Positions 9,573 through 21,216 of a stretch of 64,000 nucleotides of DNA are shown here, one piece after another (positions within the stretch are counted from its first letter, which is position 1; each line of letters opens with the position of its first letter). Under the pieces are notes generated by a model. That model made no database searches and was not told the DNA's origin. It saw only the letters and a program-made list of their open reading frames with translations. The stretch is from Erinaceus europaeus (taxonomy: Eukaryota > Chordata > Mammalia > Eulipotyphla > Erinaceidae). Made by a program: the position numbers and the translations under genes. The stretch is taken from contig NW_026647188.1 of the NCBI RefSeq assembly GCF_950295315.1, positions 1,426,001 to 1,490,000 of the forward strand. Reading direction: 5' to 3'.

Positions 9573-10665
9573 ATATATAAATAAATATGCAAATATATGG
9601 GGATGATCTAGAAGGATTTAAAAAATAAAAAAATAATAAAAACCACAGGAAGATCATAGGTCGACAATTCTAAAAATGACAGATATACATATGTATATTT
9701 ATATATGTATATGGATGTATATCTTTATTATAAAGTCTGAGGGATACTGCCATGGATATGAGCAGACAAAATATGGCTTGTGTCAGAGAGACTTACAAAG
9801 CTGAGGCTCCAGTGGTAGCCTAGGTAAAATCACCAACAAAACAAGCCAGAGCTCAGCAGTGCTCTGGCAACTCTCTTTGTATATCTGGGCCTGTCAATAA
9901 AATAAGGATATAAGTAAAATAATACTGAGTGCAGACAGAGTGAGTGAGAGCCTTTGAGAGGTAGAGACTGAGAAGGCGAGAAAAGAAAAAGAGGAGTTGG
10001 AAATATACCAGAAGTCAAAAACCCCCTAGACTGTGTTCATTCATGACAGGTTCAAACTTGGGTTGTAGAGATTGTGAGGCAGCAGCTCTAATGCCCACAA
10101 ACCCCATACAACCCAAGCCTTCACCATATGTGTGTAGTATTTGCCCCAGGAAATGCATTGTGCGTCAAAAGTTCCCTTCAATTATAAGAGAAAATCTATC
10201 GAGCAGAAGAAATGACCCTCATGTGATACCTGACTAAATAAATAAATATGAAAATAAATGGGGATGATTTAGGAGGACTTGAAAAAATAAAAATAATAAA
10301 AACAAAAACCACAAGAAGACATGATTACAGCAGAAACATAGAAACCATCTGCTGAAAAACAGAGGGCTGCTTCAAAAATTCCCTAACACTTCAGGCTCCA
10401 AGGAAATTAAGATTTCTGGAAAAAGAAAACAAACACATAGGTACTGAAGCTTACACTAGAAAAAGGAGGGAAGTTCTGGGCTATGATAATTACAATAAGG
10501 ATGCTGATAGAAACACGATTAGAAATGCTACTGGAAGCTTCTATTATTTATAATTTTATTGAATCCTGCTCCAACTATATGGCCAATTATTTCTGAAAAA
10601 CTAGGCTGTTATAAATGTGTAATTCTGAATTAAGGTCAAATACATAGGTCAACAATTCTAAAAAT

Positions 10666-10722
<57 letters not shown>

Positions 10723-10985
10723 CTCTGAGTGATACTGGCATGGAAATGAGGAGACAGAATATGGCTTGTGTCAGAAAGACTTACAAACTGAGGCTCCAGT
10801 AGCCTAGGAGAAATCGCCAACACAGTAAACCAGAGCTCAGCAGTGCTCTGGTAACTCTCTTTGTATATCTGGGCCTGTCAGTAAAATAAGTATATAAGTA
10901 AAATATAAATGAGTGAAGACAGAGTGTATGAGAGCATGTAAGAGTTAGAGACAGAGAAGGCGAGAAGAGAAATACATGAGTTGGA
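9573..10985 (+). repeat. Array block B, two partial copies
   Basis: The AT-rich block starts at ataaataaatatgcaaat beside the LTR. At about 9655 the sequence jumps from ccacaggaaga to cataggtcgacaattc, skipping roughly 330 bp of the unit. A second copy follows from about 10131 (gtgtgtagtat) with its AT microsatellite at 10669-10720. The last part, from about 10720, is the segment shared by B and the front of A, and it leads into A at about 10986. Confidence 0.8.
10669..10720. repeat. (AT)n microsatellite in block B
   Basis: About 52 bp of pure AT follows cta.aaaatgac, the fixed site of the B microsatellite. There is no GA arm, unlike block A. Confidence 0.95.
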
Positions 10986-11337
10986 AAGAGAACAGAATTC
11001 AATAACCTCCTACACTGTGTTCATTGATGACAGGTTCAGTAGTGGCTTGTAGAGATTGTAAGGCAGCAGCTCTCATGCCCACAGAACCCAGACAGCCCCA
11101 GCCTTCACCATATGCTGTACTACCAGACCTGACATTAATGGGTGTGTGTGTGTGTGTGTGTGTGTTTGTGTGTGTCTCTCTCTCTGTCTGTCTGTGTGTA
11201 TCTGTTTGTGCTCTGAGCTCAACTATAGTAGTCTCACATCATGGGTGTCAAGGTAGCCAGCCTCACCTGCAACTTAAGAACAGAGAACCTAGCTGGACAG
11301 GGCAAGCCAGCTAGCCCAGATTGTGGCTAAGCAAGAA

Positions 11338-11395
11338 TGCATATGCAAAGGGACTCTCATGTCTCCCTCTCCTGAGATCCCCATTCAATCCCATG
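11338..11395 (+). repeat. Degenerate tRNA-SINE core inside block A
   Basis: The sequence atatgcaaagggactctcat, then cctgag and a box B-like ttcaatccc, follows the order of a hedgehog SINE head (atgcaaagagactctcatg, cctgag, ggttcaatccc). It recurs at the same place in each A copy, so it predates the amplification. Confidence 0.55.
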
Positions 11396-13210
11396 CCTCA
11401 CTATCATCCAAACACTGCGAATGGAGTAGCTGGGGCACCCCTTAGAATTCAGGGGTATGAGCCTGTCCAGTCATGTTTGGCTGCCTACTCAGCCTCCAGG
11501 CTCTCAGTCCACTGCTCAGGGCAGCAGATTACTAGCCTGGAAAGAACCCAGAGACAGCTGTGTTTCAACATAGATGGGAACTGTGTTTAACCAAACAATA
11601 GTGGGTGAACCCGGACCATTACACCTACCCTTAGGGTCTGGCTAATGCAATTGCTCCTGTGGCCTCATATCCCTGATCATGGTTTCCTGGTGTCCACATA
11701 TCACGCTCAGAGAGATTCACAGAAGTAGGCATGCATGTGTGTCCCATACAAAGTCGCTCTGCTTGCAGGAAGCACAAACTCCCCAGGCCCTTGCTATGGA
11801 GAGACAAAAGGAAGATGGATGCCTCCACTGGCTGAATTTAGAGATTCCGGTGGAGATCACAGCCATGTCATCACCTGAGGGTCTGGCTGCTGATAATAAA
11901 GGCAATTGGAAATGCCTGTTACCACTTGGGGCCTGAGGACATACTCAGGAATCCCTCAGGAATCCCTCCAGGAATCCCATCCAGGGCCTGAGGACATACT
12001 CAGGAATCCCTCCCTCCCTACAGAGAACTGTGCTCCTAGTGGGGAGGGCCTTCAGGCCAGAGGTGATAATATTCCCTAGATACAAGTACGAACTTCAGGT
12101 TTCAAAAGGATTTGAAACCCCATTAGGCACTTGGAAAAGACATTGCACAGCCATCAAAACACCCTCTTTCTGAACCCTGGAAGCTTCCGTTTTGCGTGGA
12201 AAATCTGGACACTGGTGTGGCCATCAGTACCACAGATCCTTTACATTTGGCCCAACAGAGGGAAAGCACAATGTGTGTGCCAGGGGGATAGAGTTTCACT
12301 TCACTTGACCTGAGCTCTCATGGAATAAGGACAAGGATGCAGTGCAGGAAATGGAGGAGGACTTCATTAAGGCTGAGTGTCAGCCACAGGGCCCTGGAGA
12401 ATGGGAGTCAAGCACAGAGGGCCTGGACAACTGCAGCTGGAGATGGACATATGCCTGTTACCTGCAGCAGGAACACTGTCTCCTCAGTTCCCCTTTGTAC
12501 TACGCCATATGCAGGAGACCAAATAATCCAAAGGGCAAGAAAGGAAAATTTCAACACCAGAAAGACCTAGTTCACGATGCATGCACTGACTTCCACGAAG
12601 GGTCCAGGGAAGAAGGCACGCAGAGACAGTCAGAGAGAGAGAATGACAGTGACTGAAAAGGAAAGAAATTCTGGCCCTAGGTTGATCAGTGCCAGAGCAC
12701 TGAAGACAAACCCTCCAAGCCCATGCATACTTCTTACAAGTGGCATTGCTATTTTATGTTTGTGAGGAAAGGTTACACTTAGAAGATCTAGGTCTTAGTC
12801 CACTCTGAGAATCAACACTTGGCCTGCAGCCCACTCTCCAAAACTGCCCTTGCCTCTCCAAATTGGAAGTAATTTTAGTGATGCTCCAACCAAGATGTAG
12901 GCTGGCGTATTGCATCTCCCTGGTCCAGCATCAGCCTGTCCTGTGTGCAGGGAACTGAACTATGTCTATTTCTATTTTTATTACTGTATTGGGTAGGATC
13001 TGTGGACAAAAAGAGCAAGAGGGAAGTAGATGATTTGGCAGCTGTAGTTACTGCTGAGAGAGATTTGTAGAGTGACAAGAGGTATGCGAATGGCTATGTG
13101 AGATGTCTCTCATGACTGTGGTTCAGAAGGGCCAGGTGTATCCACATTACTACCTAATCCAGAGCTGTGCATGTCTCTAGCTAAGATATATTTTCAAACA
13201 TCTACATGTT

Positions 13211-13231
13211 ACATATATACATACATATATG

Positions 13232-13307
<76 letters not shown>

Positions 13308-13309
13308 GA
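13211..13309. repeat. (AT)n(GA)n compound microsatellite, interrupted
   Basis: The AT arm is short and broken by gtat and acat steps. The GA arm is about 65 bp and carries two ggg interruptions, which makes it the most degenerate of the long tracts. Confidence 0.93.
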
Positions 13310-13750
13310 CTGATATAGTCATTTTCTACAGTGGATTATATATGACATTTAGACAATTTATGGCTAAAACCTGGAGAGAAACTGTGCATCAGGAAAAGAA
13401 TTGTCCAAAGAAGTAAAATCTCCAAATCATTAGCTAGATGCAGCTCCAGCGGTCCTGAGCAAAAAAGGCTCAAGAAGGAACTCATCCAGGAGACTCTCCA
13501 CATGGACAGGCACCACAAGTTTCCTAGTCTGGCAACACACACAGGGCAGCTGCTAGTTCCTTGTGGAAGCCTCCGGGCAAAAAAAACCCTCCCTCTTCAG
13601 TGTCTTTACATCTGAAGATAATAAAAGTGACCAAGGGCCAAGGAGAGCTACAATGGTGTCAATATTGAGCTGTAAATCAGAATGTGCCAAGTGTTTTGAA
13701 CAAAATCACCTGTGCCACAGTGATTCTGTTGTTCTCTCTCTCTCCCTCCC

Positions 13751-13805
13751 ACACACACACACACACACAAACACACACAAACACACACCCTCACAGTCAC
13801 ACACA
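13751..13805. repeat. (CA)n microsatellite in block A
   Basis: An imperfect CA tract follows a CTCTCTCTCC pyrimidine run. Interruptions are acaaac, and it ends in ctcacagtcac. Confidence 0.93.
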
Positions 13806-13939
13806 ATTCCACAGAGGCACAGGCACAAACGGAGTTATACACATGTGCACTGGACAGCTTATGCAGGGCAGGGCCCTGGGCTGAACCCTGCTTCACACTT
13901 CCTAGAAGCATGCCCAGGCTTTTAAGGACAGCTCTGAGC

Positions 13940-14110
13940 TCCCATTGGCGGGCTTCCTTCAGAAGGCTGCTCTCTGAGTCCCACCCTCGCAACTCCTCCT
14001 TTGTTCTCATTGGCCAGTTCTTGGTTCACACCCCTGAGGGTGATGTCCCTCTTCTCTAATTGGCCAGCTGTCTCTATGAATACACACTGGGCCCTCCTCT
14101 CAGGCTCAGT
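13940..14110 (-). promoter_or_regulatory. CCAAT-box array, block C type
   Basis: ATTGG (CCAAT on minus) occurs in cccattggcggg, ctcattggccag and ctaattggccag, with a decayed version in ctcagtgggcac. Spacing is about 50 bp. It resembles NF-Y-type promoter repeats, but no transcript is shown. Confidence 0.45.
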
Positions 14111-15044
14111 GGGCACGGGCTCTTAGACTTGCCCCCTGGGACTGTCTGTCTTCCTCTGAAGGCCCTGTTTCTGCAAACACGACCCACACAGCTCCTATCT
14201 GGACCCGTCCTTAGGACACTGCCTGCATGTGCTAGGATGGCCATGCTCTTGGGGCACAACCAGAAACACTGTCTCCACTCTTGCAGCCCAGTGCCTCAGG
14301 GCACTTGCCCCATGGAGCCTTAGTCCCGTACTGGTGCTGCCCTCTTGTGGACACCCAGCAGAATGCAGCTGACCACAGGGATTCACAAGCTCCCAGTAGA
14401 GTCATCCCAGACAGAGAGAAACCCCTTCCACTTGCAAAGCCAAATGGGGCATCCCCCCCACCCCACAGGAAAGAACAGATGTCTAGGGCACTCTACGTCA
14501 ATTTTAACAAATCCCAGAGTTCTCCGCATTCCACAGAATCACTACACTCAACTATGGGCTTTGCTGCCACCTTGTGGACACACAGAAGAATGCAGCTGAG
14601 CTCCCCCATGCCACTCCTCTGAGTCTACACAGAAAATTACACACAGCATGGGAATAGCAAAGGAAAGAACCCATCTGAGGACCACCTGGGAGAATGCACA
14701 ACAATGGCCAGAATATCCAATGTGCCATTCATATTTGAAAAACCACTTGTGCAGTGGAAACTTCCTTTTGTATAGCACAACCCAGTTCCTAAGACCCTGC
14801 GTCAGGAATAAAGAAACAACAGTGGTAATCACAATGGAAACACACTTATGTAAACATACACACACACATACCCTCACACAAAGACGCACACACTTTTCCC
14901 TGAAATAACGTGGACTGGGGTTGCTGTTTTCCACTCAAGTAAAAGGTCCATGTTTCATGGGTGGAGGGGAGAAGTGTTAAGTTTCTGGCATATGAAGGTG
15001 AGAAGTGCCTAGAGCAGATCGATAGTTACATGGACAACGAAGGT

Positions 15045-15250
15045 AGCTTGGGTTGGAGGCACAACTGGTGGAGATGCCAGGGAACTATGTTGAAGACGAG
15101 GACCCCGTTTTGAGCCCCGGTCACCACTTACCCAGCTAGGGAAAAGCTGGGCTAGTGGCAAATCAGAACTGCAGCTGTTTCTCTGTCTCTCTTCCTGCTT
15201 GGGCCCTGCTCTCTCAATTTACGACTGTTTCCACTTTCTCAATAAGAAAG
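15045..15250 (+). repeat. Possible ancient SINE in block C tail
   Basis: The stretch gaggaccccgttttgagccc followed by cggtcacc resembles a decayed SINE box B region. It is followed about 50 bp later by a CTCTGTCTCTCTTCC pyrimidine body and a tcaataagaaag end. The same piece recurs at 18581, 32025 and 52157. The assignment is tentative. Confidence 0.35.
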
Positions 15251-15479
15251 TTACAAATGATGTACAGAAATACAGGGAAAGTGGGAAAATTACCCCCCTG
15301 CCCACTATTACATGTAACAGTTGACTGTAAAGCATTCATCCCCCAAGAAAGAACAGAATAAATATTTGTGAAGTTAAAAACATTGTAGGTTAAATAGTGA
15401 ACATTCTTTAGAGCCATGCAATACTAATCAATTGTGCACTGGATGTCACTGTCAAAAACAGTGCAGTAGTAGTTGTAGT

Positions 15480-16998
15480 AGTGTGTAGTATCTGCAATAG
15501 GAAATGTATTGTGTGTCAAAAGTAACCTTCAATTATAAGAGAAAATCTATCAGGCAGAATAAATGACCCCTCATGTGATATGGGACTAAATAAATATGCA
15601 AATAAATGGTTATGATCTAGGAGGATATGAAAAAAATAAAAACAAAAACCACAGGAAGACCTGATTACAGCAGAAATATAGAAAACGTCTTTTGAGAAAC
15701 AACAGGCTGCTTCAAAACTTCCCTGACACTTCAGGGTCCAGGCAAATTAAGAATTTCCGAGAATGAAAAGAAAGGCATAAGTATTTAAGCTTACACTAGA
15801 AAATGTAGACAAGTTCTGTGCTATGATAATTACAATGAGGATACTGATAGAAAGGCTATTGGAAATGCTACTGGAAGGTTTATAATTTATAATTGTAGTG
15901 AATCCTGCTCCAACTATGTGACCGATTATTTATGAATAAGGAGGCTGTTATAAATGTGGTAATTCTGCATTAAGATCAAATAAAAAGGTCAACAATTCTA
16001 AAAATGACTGATATATATATATATATGTATATATATGTACATATATGTAAGTGTATATTTATTATAGACTCTGAGGGATACTGGCATGGCTATGAGGAGA
16101 CAGAGTATGGCTTGTGCCAGAGAGACATACAAAGCTGAGGCTCCAGAAACCTAGGTGAAATCGCCAACAAAACAAGCCAGAGCTCAGCAGTGCCCTGGTG
16201 ACTCTCTTTGTATATCAGGGTCTGTCAGTAAAATAAGTATATAAGTAAAATATTAATGAGTGCAGACAGAGTGAGTGAGAGCCTGTGAGAGTCAGAGACA
16301 GAGAAGGCAAGAAGAGAAACAGAAGAGTGGGAAAGAGACCAGAAGTAAAAAACCTCCCACACTGTGTTCATACATGATAGGTTCAAACCTGGGTTGTAGA
16401 GATTGTAAGGCAGTAGTCTCACGTCCACAGACCCCAGACCACCCCAGCCTTCACCATATGTGTGTAGTATTTATGACATGAAATGTATTGTGAGTGTAAA
16501 CGTCCCTTCAATTATAAGAGAAAAATCTATCAAGCAGAAGAAATGACACCTCATGTAATATAGGACTAAATCAATCAATAAATATGCAAATAAATGGGGA
16601 TGATCGAGGAGGATTGAAAAAAATGAAAAATAAAAACAAAAAGCACAAGAAGACCTGATTACAGCAGAAAATGGAAACCATCTGCTGAGAAACAGAGGGT
16701 TGCTTTAAAAATTCTGAGACTCTTCAGAGTCCAGGGAAATTAAGATTTCAGGAGAATGAAAAGAAACTCATATGTACTGAAGCTTACACTAGAGAAAGGA
16801 GGCAAGTTCTGTACTATGATAGTTACAATAAGGATGCTGATAGAAATGCTATTAGAAATGCTACTTGAAGGTTCTATTATTTATAATTGTATTGAATCCT
16901 GCTCCAACTAGGTGGCCAATAATTAATGAAAAAGGAAGCTGTTATAAATGTGTTAATTGTGATAAAGATCAACATAGGTCGACAATTCTAAAAATGAC

Positions 16999-17070
<72 letters not shown>

Positions 17071-17148
17071 ATGTTTATTATAAAGTCTGAGAGATACTGC
17101 CATGGAAATGAGGAGACAGAATATGGGTTGTGTCAGAGAGACTTACAA
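15480..17148 (+). repeat. Array block B, two tandem copies
   Basis: Two copies are spaced about 983 bp apart (gtgtagtat at 15478 and 16461). AT tracts are near 16012 and 17001. The second copy breaks off after gagacttacaaagct at about 17142 and joins block A near its AT/GA tract. The first copy resembles the B copies that follow C tails elsewhere (18986, 32441, 52600), so C tail and this B subtype travel together. Confidence 0.8.
17001..17072. repeat. (AT)n(GT)n microsatellite in block B
   Basis: About 48 bp of AT passes into a 22-bp GT tract. This is the only B copy in the window where the AT tract carries a long GT arm. Confidence 0.95.
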
Positions 17149-17288
17149 AGCTTTGTAACAAGTAAACGAATGGCTTGTGAGATGTCTCTCATGACTCTGG
17201 CTCAGAAGGACCAGGTGTATCCGCATTACTACCTGAATCCAGAGCTGTGCAGGTCTCTAGCTACAATATATTTTCAGACCTCTACAAG

Positions 17289-17289
<1 letters not shown>

Positions 17290-17367
<78 letters not shown>
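17290..17367. repeat. (AT)n(GA)n compound microsatellite
   Basis: A clean 49-bp AT arm is followed by a 28-bp GA arm. A separate AT/GT tract from block B lies less than 300 bp upstream because of the B-to-A junction. Confidence 0.97.
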
Positions 17368-17369
<2 letters not shown>

Positions 17370-17984
17370 AAGACACTGATGTAGTCATTTTCTACAGTGG
17401 ATGCGATATGACATTCAGACAATTGATTGCTAAAACCTGGAGAGAAACTGTGCGTCAGGAAAAGAATTGTCCAAAGGAGTAAAATCTCCAAATCATTAGC
17501 TATATGCAGCTCCAACGGGACTTAGCGAAAAAGGCTCGAGAAGGAACTCATCCAGGACACTCTCCACATGGACAGGCACCACAAGTTTCCTAGTCTGGCA
17601 ATACACACAGGGCAGCTGCTAGTTCCCAGTGCAAGCCTCAGGGCAAAAACCTCTCCCTCTTCAGTGTCTTTACATCTGAAAATAAGACAAGTGACCAAGG
17701 GCCAAGGAGAGCTACAATGGTGTCAATATTGAGCTGTATATCAGAATGTGCCAAGTGTTTTGCACAAAATCATCTGTGCCACAGTGATTCTGTTGTTCTC
17801 TCTGTCTCTCCCTCCCTCACACACACACACAAACACACACTCTCAGTTACACACACACACACATCCACAGAGGCTCAGGCACAAAAGGAGTTATACACAT
17901 GCACACTGGAAAGGTTCTGCAAGGCAGGGCCCTGTCCTGAACCCTGCTTCGCACTTCCTGGAAGCACGCCCAGCATTTTAAGGC

Positions 17985-18240
17985 CATCTCTGATCTATCA
18001 TTGGCGGGCTTCCTTCAGAAGGCCCGCAGACAGGGCACCAGGCATGCTCTGATAGGCCAGAGTCCTAGGCCACGCACAGAACCCCTGTCAGCAATATCAT
18101 TCATTGGCCAGTGTGCTTGGACACGCCCAGGAGGGTCAGGGCCCCTAGTCAGTGATAGGCCAGCAACCTTGATCACCACCCAAAGCGCCCTGCAGCACGC
18201 TCATTGGTCAGCCTCTGGAATGCCCGCTCACGAGCCACTT
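17985..18240 (-). promoter_or_regulatory. CCAAT-box array in block A
   Basis: Units contain atcattggcggg, ttcattggccag, tgataggccag (decayed) and ctcattggtcag at about 50-bp steps. GC boxes such as ccacgc and acacgccc lie between them. A tttta-containing TATA-like stretch (cattttaaggcc) precedes the first unit near 17976. Confidence 0.5.
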
Positions 18241-18254
18241 CTGCTGGAAAGAGA

Positions 18255-18580
18255 TGAGAATTCAAAAACCTCCTACACTGTGTTCATTGATGACAGGTTC
18301 AAACCTGGCTTGTAGAGATTGTAAGGCAGCAGCTCTCATGCCCACAGACCCCAAACAGCCCCAGCTTTCACCATATGCTGTACTACCAGACCTGACAGTA
18401 ATGTGTGTGTGTTTTTGTGTGTTTCGGTCTCTCTCTCTGTTTGTCTGTGTGTGTTCATAGCTCACCTGTAGTAGTCTCAGAGCATGGGTGTCAAGGTAGC
18501 CAGCCTCACCTGCAACTTATGTACAGAGAACCTATCTGGTCAGGACAAGCCAGCTAGCCCAGATTCTGGCTAAGCAAGAA
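18255..18580 (+). repeat. Array block A, 5' end only
   Basis: The copy starts normally and carries the TG/TCTG region at 18402-18452. It breaks at ctaagcaagaatg, where block C tail begins (ccagagaactatgtgg). Confidence 0.8.
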
Positions 18581-18985
18581 TGCCAGAGAACTATGTGGAA
18601 TACCAGGACCCCATTTTGAGCCCCTGGTCACCTTTACCCAGCTAGGGAAAAGCTGGGCTAGTGGCAAATCAGAGCTGCAGCTGTCTCTCTGTCTCTCTTC
18701 CTTCTTGGGACCTGCTCTATCAATTTATGACTGTTTCCTTCTCCTCAATAAAGTTACAAGTGATGTACAGAAATACAGGGAAATTGGGAAAAATTACCCC
18801 CCTTGCCCACTATTACATGTAACTCTTCACTGTAAACCATTCATCCCCCAAGAAAGAACAGAATAAATATTTGGGAGGTTAGAAACATTGTAGGTTAAAT
18901 AGTCCGCATTCTCTAGAGCCATGCAATACTAATCCATTGTGCATTGGATGTCACTGTCAAAAACAGTGCAGTAGCAGTTGTAGTA
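18581..18985 (+). repeat. Block C tail fragment
   Basis: This matches the last 400 bp of block C, from ccaggaccccattttgagcc to aaaacagtgcagtag. The first kilobase of C is missing. It leads into block B as in the full C copies. Confidence 0.8.
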
Positions 18986-19300
18986 GTGTGTAGTATCTGC
19001 AAAAGGAAATGTATTGTGTGTCAGAAGTTCCCTTCAATTATAAGAGAAAATCTATCAGGCAGAAGAAATGACCCCTCATGTGATATTGGACTAAATAAAT
19101 AAATAAATATGCAAATGAATGGGGATGATCTAGGAGGATTTGAAAAAGATAAAAAATAAAAACAAAGACCACAGGAAGACCTGATTACAGCAGAAATATA
19201 GAAAACATCTGCTGAGAAACAGAGGGCTGCTTCAAAAATTCCCTGACACTTCAGGGTCCAGGAAAATTAAGAATTACCGAGAATGAAAAGAAACGCATAC
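18986..19300 (+). repeat. Block B, 5' part
   Basis: The copy runs from gtgtagtatctgc to gaatgaaaagaaacgcata and then stops. About 550 bp of the normal unit, including its AT tract, is replaced by unrelated sequence. Confidence 0.8.
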
Positions 19301-19452
19301 GATGGGTCCATGCTCCTAGAGGGATAGAGAATGGGAAAGCTATCGGGGTAGGGGGTGGGATATGGAGATTGGGCGGTGGGTATTGTGTGGAGTTGTACCC
19401 CTCCTACCATATGGTTTTGTTAATTAATCCTTTCTTAAATAAAAAAGAAGAG
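19301..19452 (+). mobile_element. L1 3'UTR fragment (5'-truncated)
   Basis: The sequence gggggtgggatatggagatt, then gtgtggagttgtacccctcc and ccatatggttttgtt, ends in cttaaataaaaaag, a poly(A) signal and tail. I recognise it as the 3' end of a lineage-specific L1 in hedgehog. No ORF2 precedes it, so it is a short 5'-truncated copy. Confidence 0.7.
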
Positions 19453-19591
19453 ATGTAAACTAGAGAGCTGAGTCTGATATATAGACAAGTGAAGACACTA
19501 AACATAAATCATTCAACACCCAACACATCATCGTACTAGGCTCTCTGAAATTTACTCTCTGGCTTCTGGAAAGAGATAGAATATGTTGGCT
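19453..19591 (+). other. Unassigned unique sequence
   Basis: About 140 bp between the L1 3' end and the SINE matches neither block A, B or C nor any element I recognise. It contains no open frame of note. Confidence 0.5.
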
Positions 19592-19744
19592 GTGTGGTCT
19601 GGGAGGTGACAAAGTGAATAAAGCACTGGTCTCTCAAGCATGAGGTCCTGAGTTCAATCCTTAGCAGCACATGTACCAGAGTGATGTTTGGTTCGTTCTT
19701 TCTCTCTCCTTCCTTTCTCATAAATAAAATCTTTTAAAAAAAAG
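19592..19744 (+). mobile_element. tRNA-derived SINE, second hedgehog type
   Basis: The element starts tggtctgggaggtgac, with box A-like gtgaataaagcactgg and box B gagttcaatcc at 19650-19660. It then has agcacatgtaccagagtgat, a pyrimidine-rich body, the signal aataaaat and an A tail. It differs from the SINE at 5826 in having CAAGCATGAGGTCCTGAG before box B. Box B has drifted (ccttagcag after it), so it is not a fresh copy. Confidence 0.82.
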
Positions 19745-19749
19745 TCTGT

Positions 19750-19995
19750 ACACGATGTTGTGCAACTATCACTACTGTATATTTCTAAGATTTCTTCATG
19801 ATCTAAACAAGAACTCTGGAACCATTAAGCAATAATTTCCACTCTTTCCACCCATATTTAGAAACCTTTGATCTATTTTCTGCCTCTGAATTAGCCTATT
19901 CTAGACATTGCATATAAATAAGTTGCATAATAATTGTGATTTTCTGTCAGGCATATTTCATTTAGAATGAATGATGTTTTCTCCAATCCTAGTGT
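19750..19995 (-). mobile_element. Ancient L1 3'UTR fragment (L1M-like)
   Basis: The plus strand shows aaccattaagcaataattt, a tctattttctgcctctga stretch, tattctagacattgcatata and tcaggcatatttcatttaga in the order of the 3' end of old mammalian L1 elements read in reverse. It is much diverged. Its presence marks ordinary interspersed-repeat DNA captured in the array. Confidence 0.6.
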
Positions 19996-20189
19996 AACCT
20001 AACTCCACCAGAGATAGTGTGTGTTCAGGGTGATTCACCACCCATGGAGTTCCCACTAGACCATCCAGAGAATTTCGTTGTGTGGCCAATAACAGAAGTC
20101 ATGGTCTCACATAGGATAAAATATGCACCCGATTTATTTATCCCCTTTATATTTAGATTTTTGACTAGAAGAGAGACTAGAATAGTGTT

Positions 20190-20279
20190 TTCAAACCCCA
20201 TCCAAAAATGGGGGGAGGACAAGGACAGAATATTCACCACAGAAGAGATCCAAAAGGCAGAGAAACACATGAAAAAATG
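20190..20279 (+). mobile_element. L1 ORF2 fragment
   Basis: A plus-strand frame reads NPIQKWGEDKDRIF and then EEIQKAEKHMKKC, which matches a conserved C-terminal part of L1 ORF2. Array block B resumes at aagagagacttac immediately after it. It cannot belong to the L1 3' end at 19301, which lies upstream on the same strand. Confidence 0.75.
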
Positions 20280-21166
20280 TAAGAGAGACTTACAAAGCTG
20301 AGGCTCCAGAAACCTAGGTGAAATCGCCAACAAAATAAGCCAGAGCTCAGCAGTGCCCTCGTGACTCTCTTTGTATATCTGGGCCTGTCAGTAAAATAAT
20401 ATATAAGTAAAATATTAATGAGTTCAGACAGAGTGAGTGAGAGCCTGTGAGAGTCAGAGACAGAGACAGCGAGAAGAGAAATAGAAGATTTGGAAAGAGA
20501 CCAGAAGTCCAAAACCTCCCACACTGTGTTCATACATGACAGGTTCAAACCTGGGTTGTAGAGATTGTAAGGCAGCAGTCTCATGTCCACAGACCCCAGA
20601 CAACCCCAGCCTTCACCATATGTGTGTAGTATTAACCACAGGAAATGTGTTGTGAGTGTAAACTTCCCTTCAATTATAAGAGAAAAATCTATCAAGCAGA
20701 ATAAATGAACCCTCATGTAATATAGGACTAAAAATAAATAAATAAATATGCAAATAAATTTGGATGATCTAGGAGGATTTGACAAAAATGAAAAATGAAT
20801 ACAAAAAGCACAAGAAGACCTGATTAGAGCACAAACATAGAAACCATCTGCTGAGAAACAGAGGGCTGCTTCAAAAATTCTGAGACACTTCAGAGTCCAG
20901 GGAAATTAAGATTTCAGGAGATTGAAAAGAAACTCATATGTATTGAAGCTTACACTAGAGAAAGGAGGCAAGTTCTGTACATAAGAATTACAATAAGGAT
21001 GCTGATAGAAATGCTATTAGAAATGCTACTGGAAGGTTCTATTATTTATAATTGTATTGAATCCTGTTCCAACTATGTGGCCAATTATTAATGAAAAAGG
21101 AATCTGTTATAAATGTGTTAATTCTGATAAAGGTCAATTACATAGGTTGACAATTCCAAAAATGAC

Positions 21167-21216
<50 letters not shown>

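Larger units (their letters stand above)
10986..13925 (+). repeat. Array block A, copy 3 (near full length)
   Basis: This copy begins at cagaattcaataacctcc and has the TG/TC/TG microsatellite at 11143-11215. The SINE-like core lies at 11338-11395, followed by the body, the AT/GA tract at 13211-13309 and the CA tract at 13751-13805. Near 11955-12010 a 40-60 bp piece around gaggacatactcaggaatcc is duplicated. The recurring 77-codon frame is broken here by a TGA. The copy passes into block C at its CCAAT-rich end. Confidence 0.85.
13926..15480 (+). repeat. Array block C, copy 1
   Basis: The block begins with a CCAAT-rich stretch (inverted CCAAT near 13943, 14007 and 14058). It then carries two related pieces containing cttgtggacac and agaatgcagctga, about 229 bp apart (14345 and 14573), a CA tract near 14857 and a tail holding agggaaaagctgggctagtg. 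It passes into block B at tgtgtagtatctgc. The only other full copy is at 51066-52600. No protein-coding gene is recognised: open frames are short and differ between the two copies. Confidence 0.75.
17149..18254 (+). repeat. Array block A, 3' part only
   Basis: This fragment enters block A at gtaaacgaatggct. It holds the AT/GA tract at 17290-17367, the CA tract near 17818-17865 and a CCAAT array at 17985-18240. It ends at the normal A-to-A boundary gagatgagaattc, where the next copy starts. Confidence 0.82.

Noticed and set aside
13740..13810. CRISPR-like or other spaced direct repeats
   Set aside because: This is simple (CA)n sequence in vertebrate DNA, with no unique spacers.
13926..15480. 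Block C as a protein-coding gene or gene remnant
   Set aside because: Open frames up to 128 codons cover low-complexity CA sequence or lack similarity to anything known to me, and they differ between the two copies.
15480..17148. Block B as the LTR of an unknown retroelement with A as its interior
   Set aside because: B has no consistent TG...CA ends, no primer site next to it and no pol-like coding in A. Runs of two or three B copies do not fit LTR pairs.
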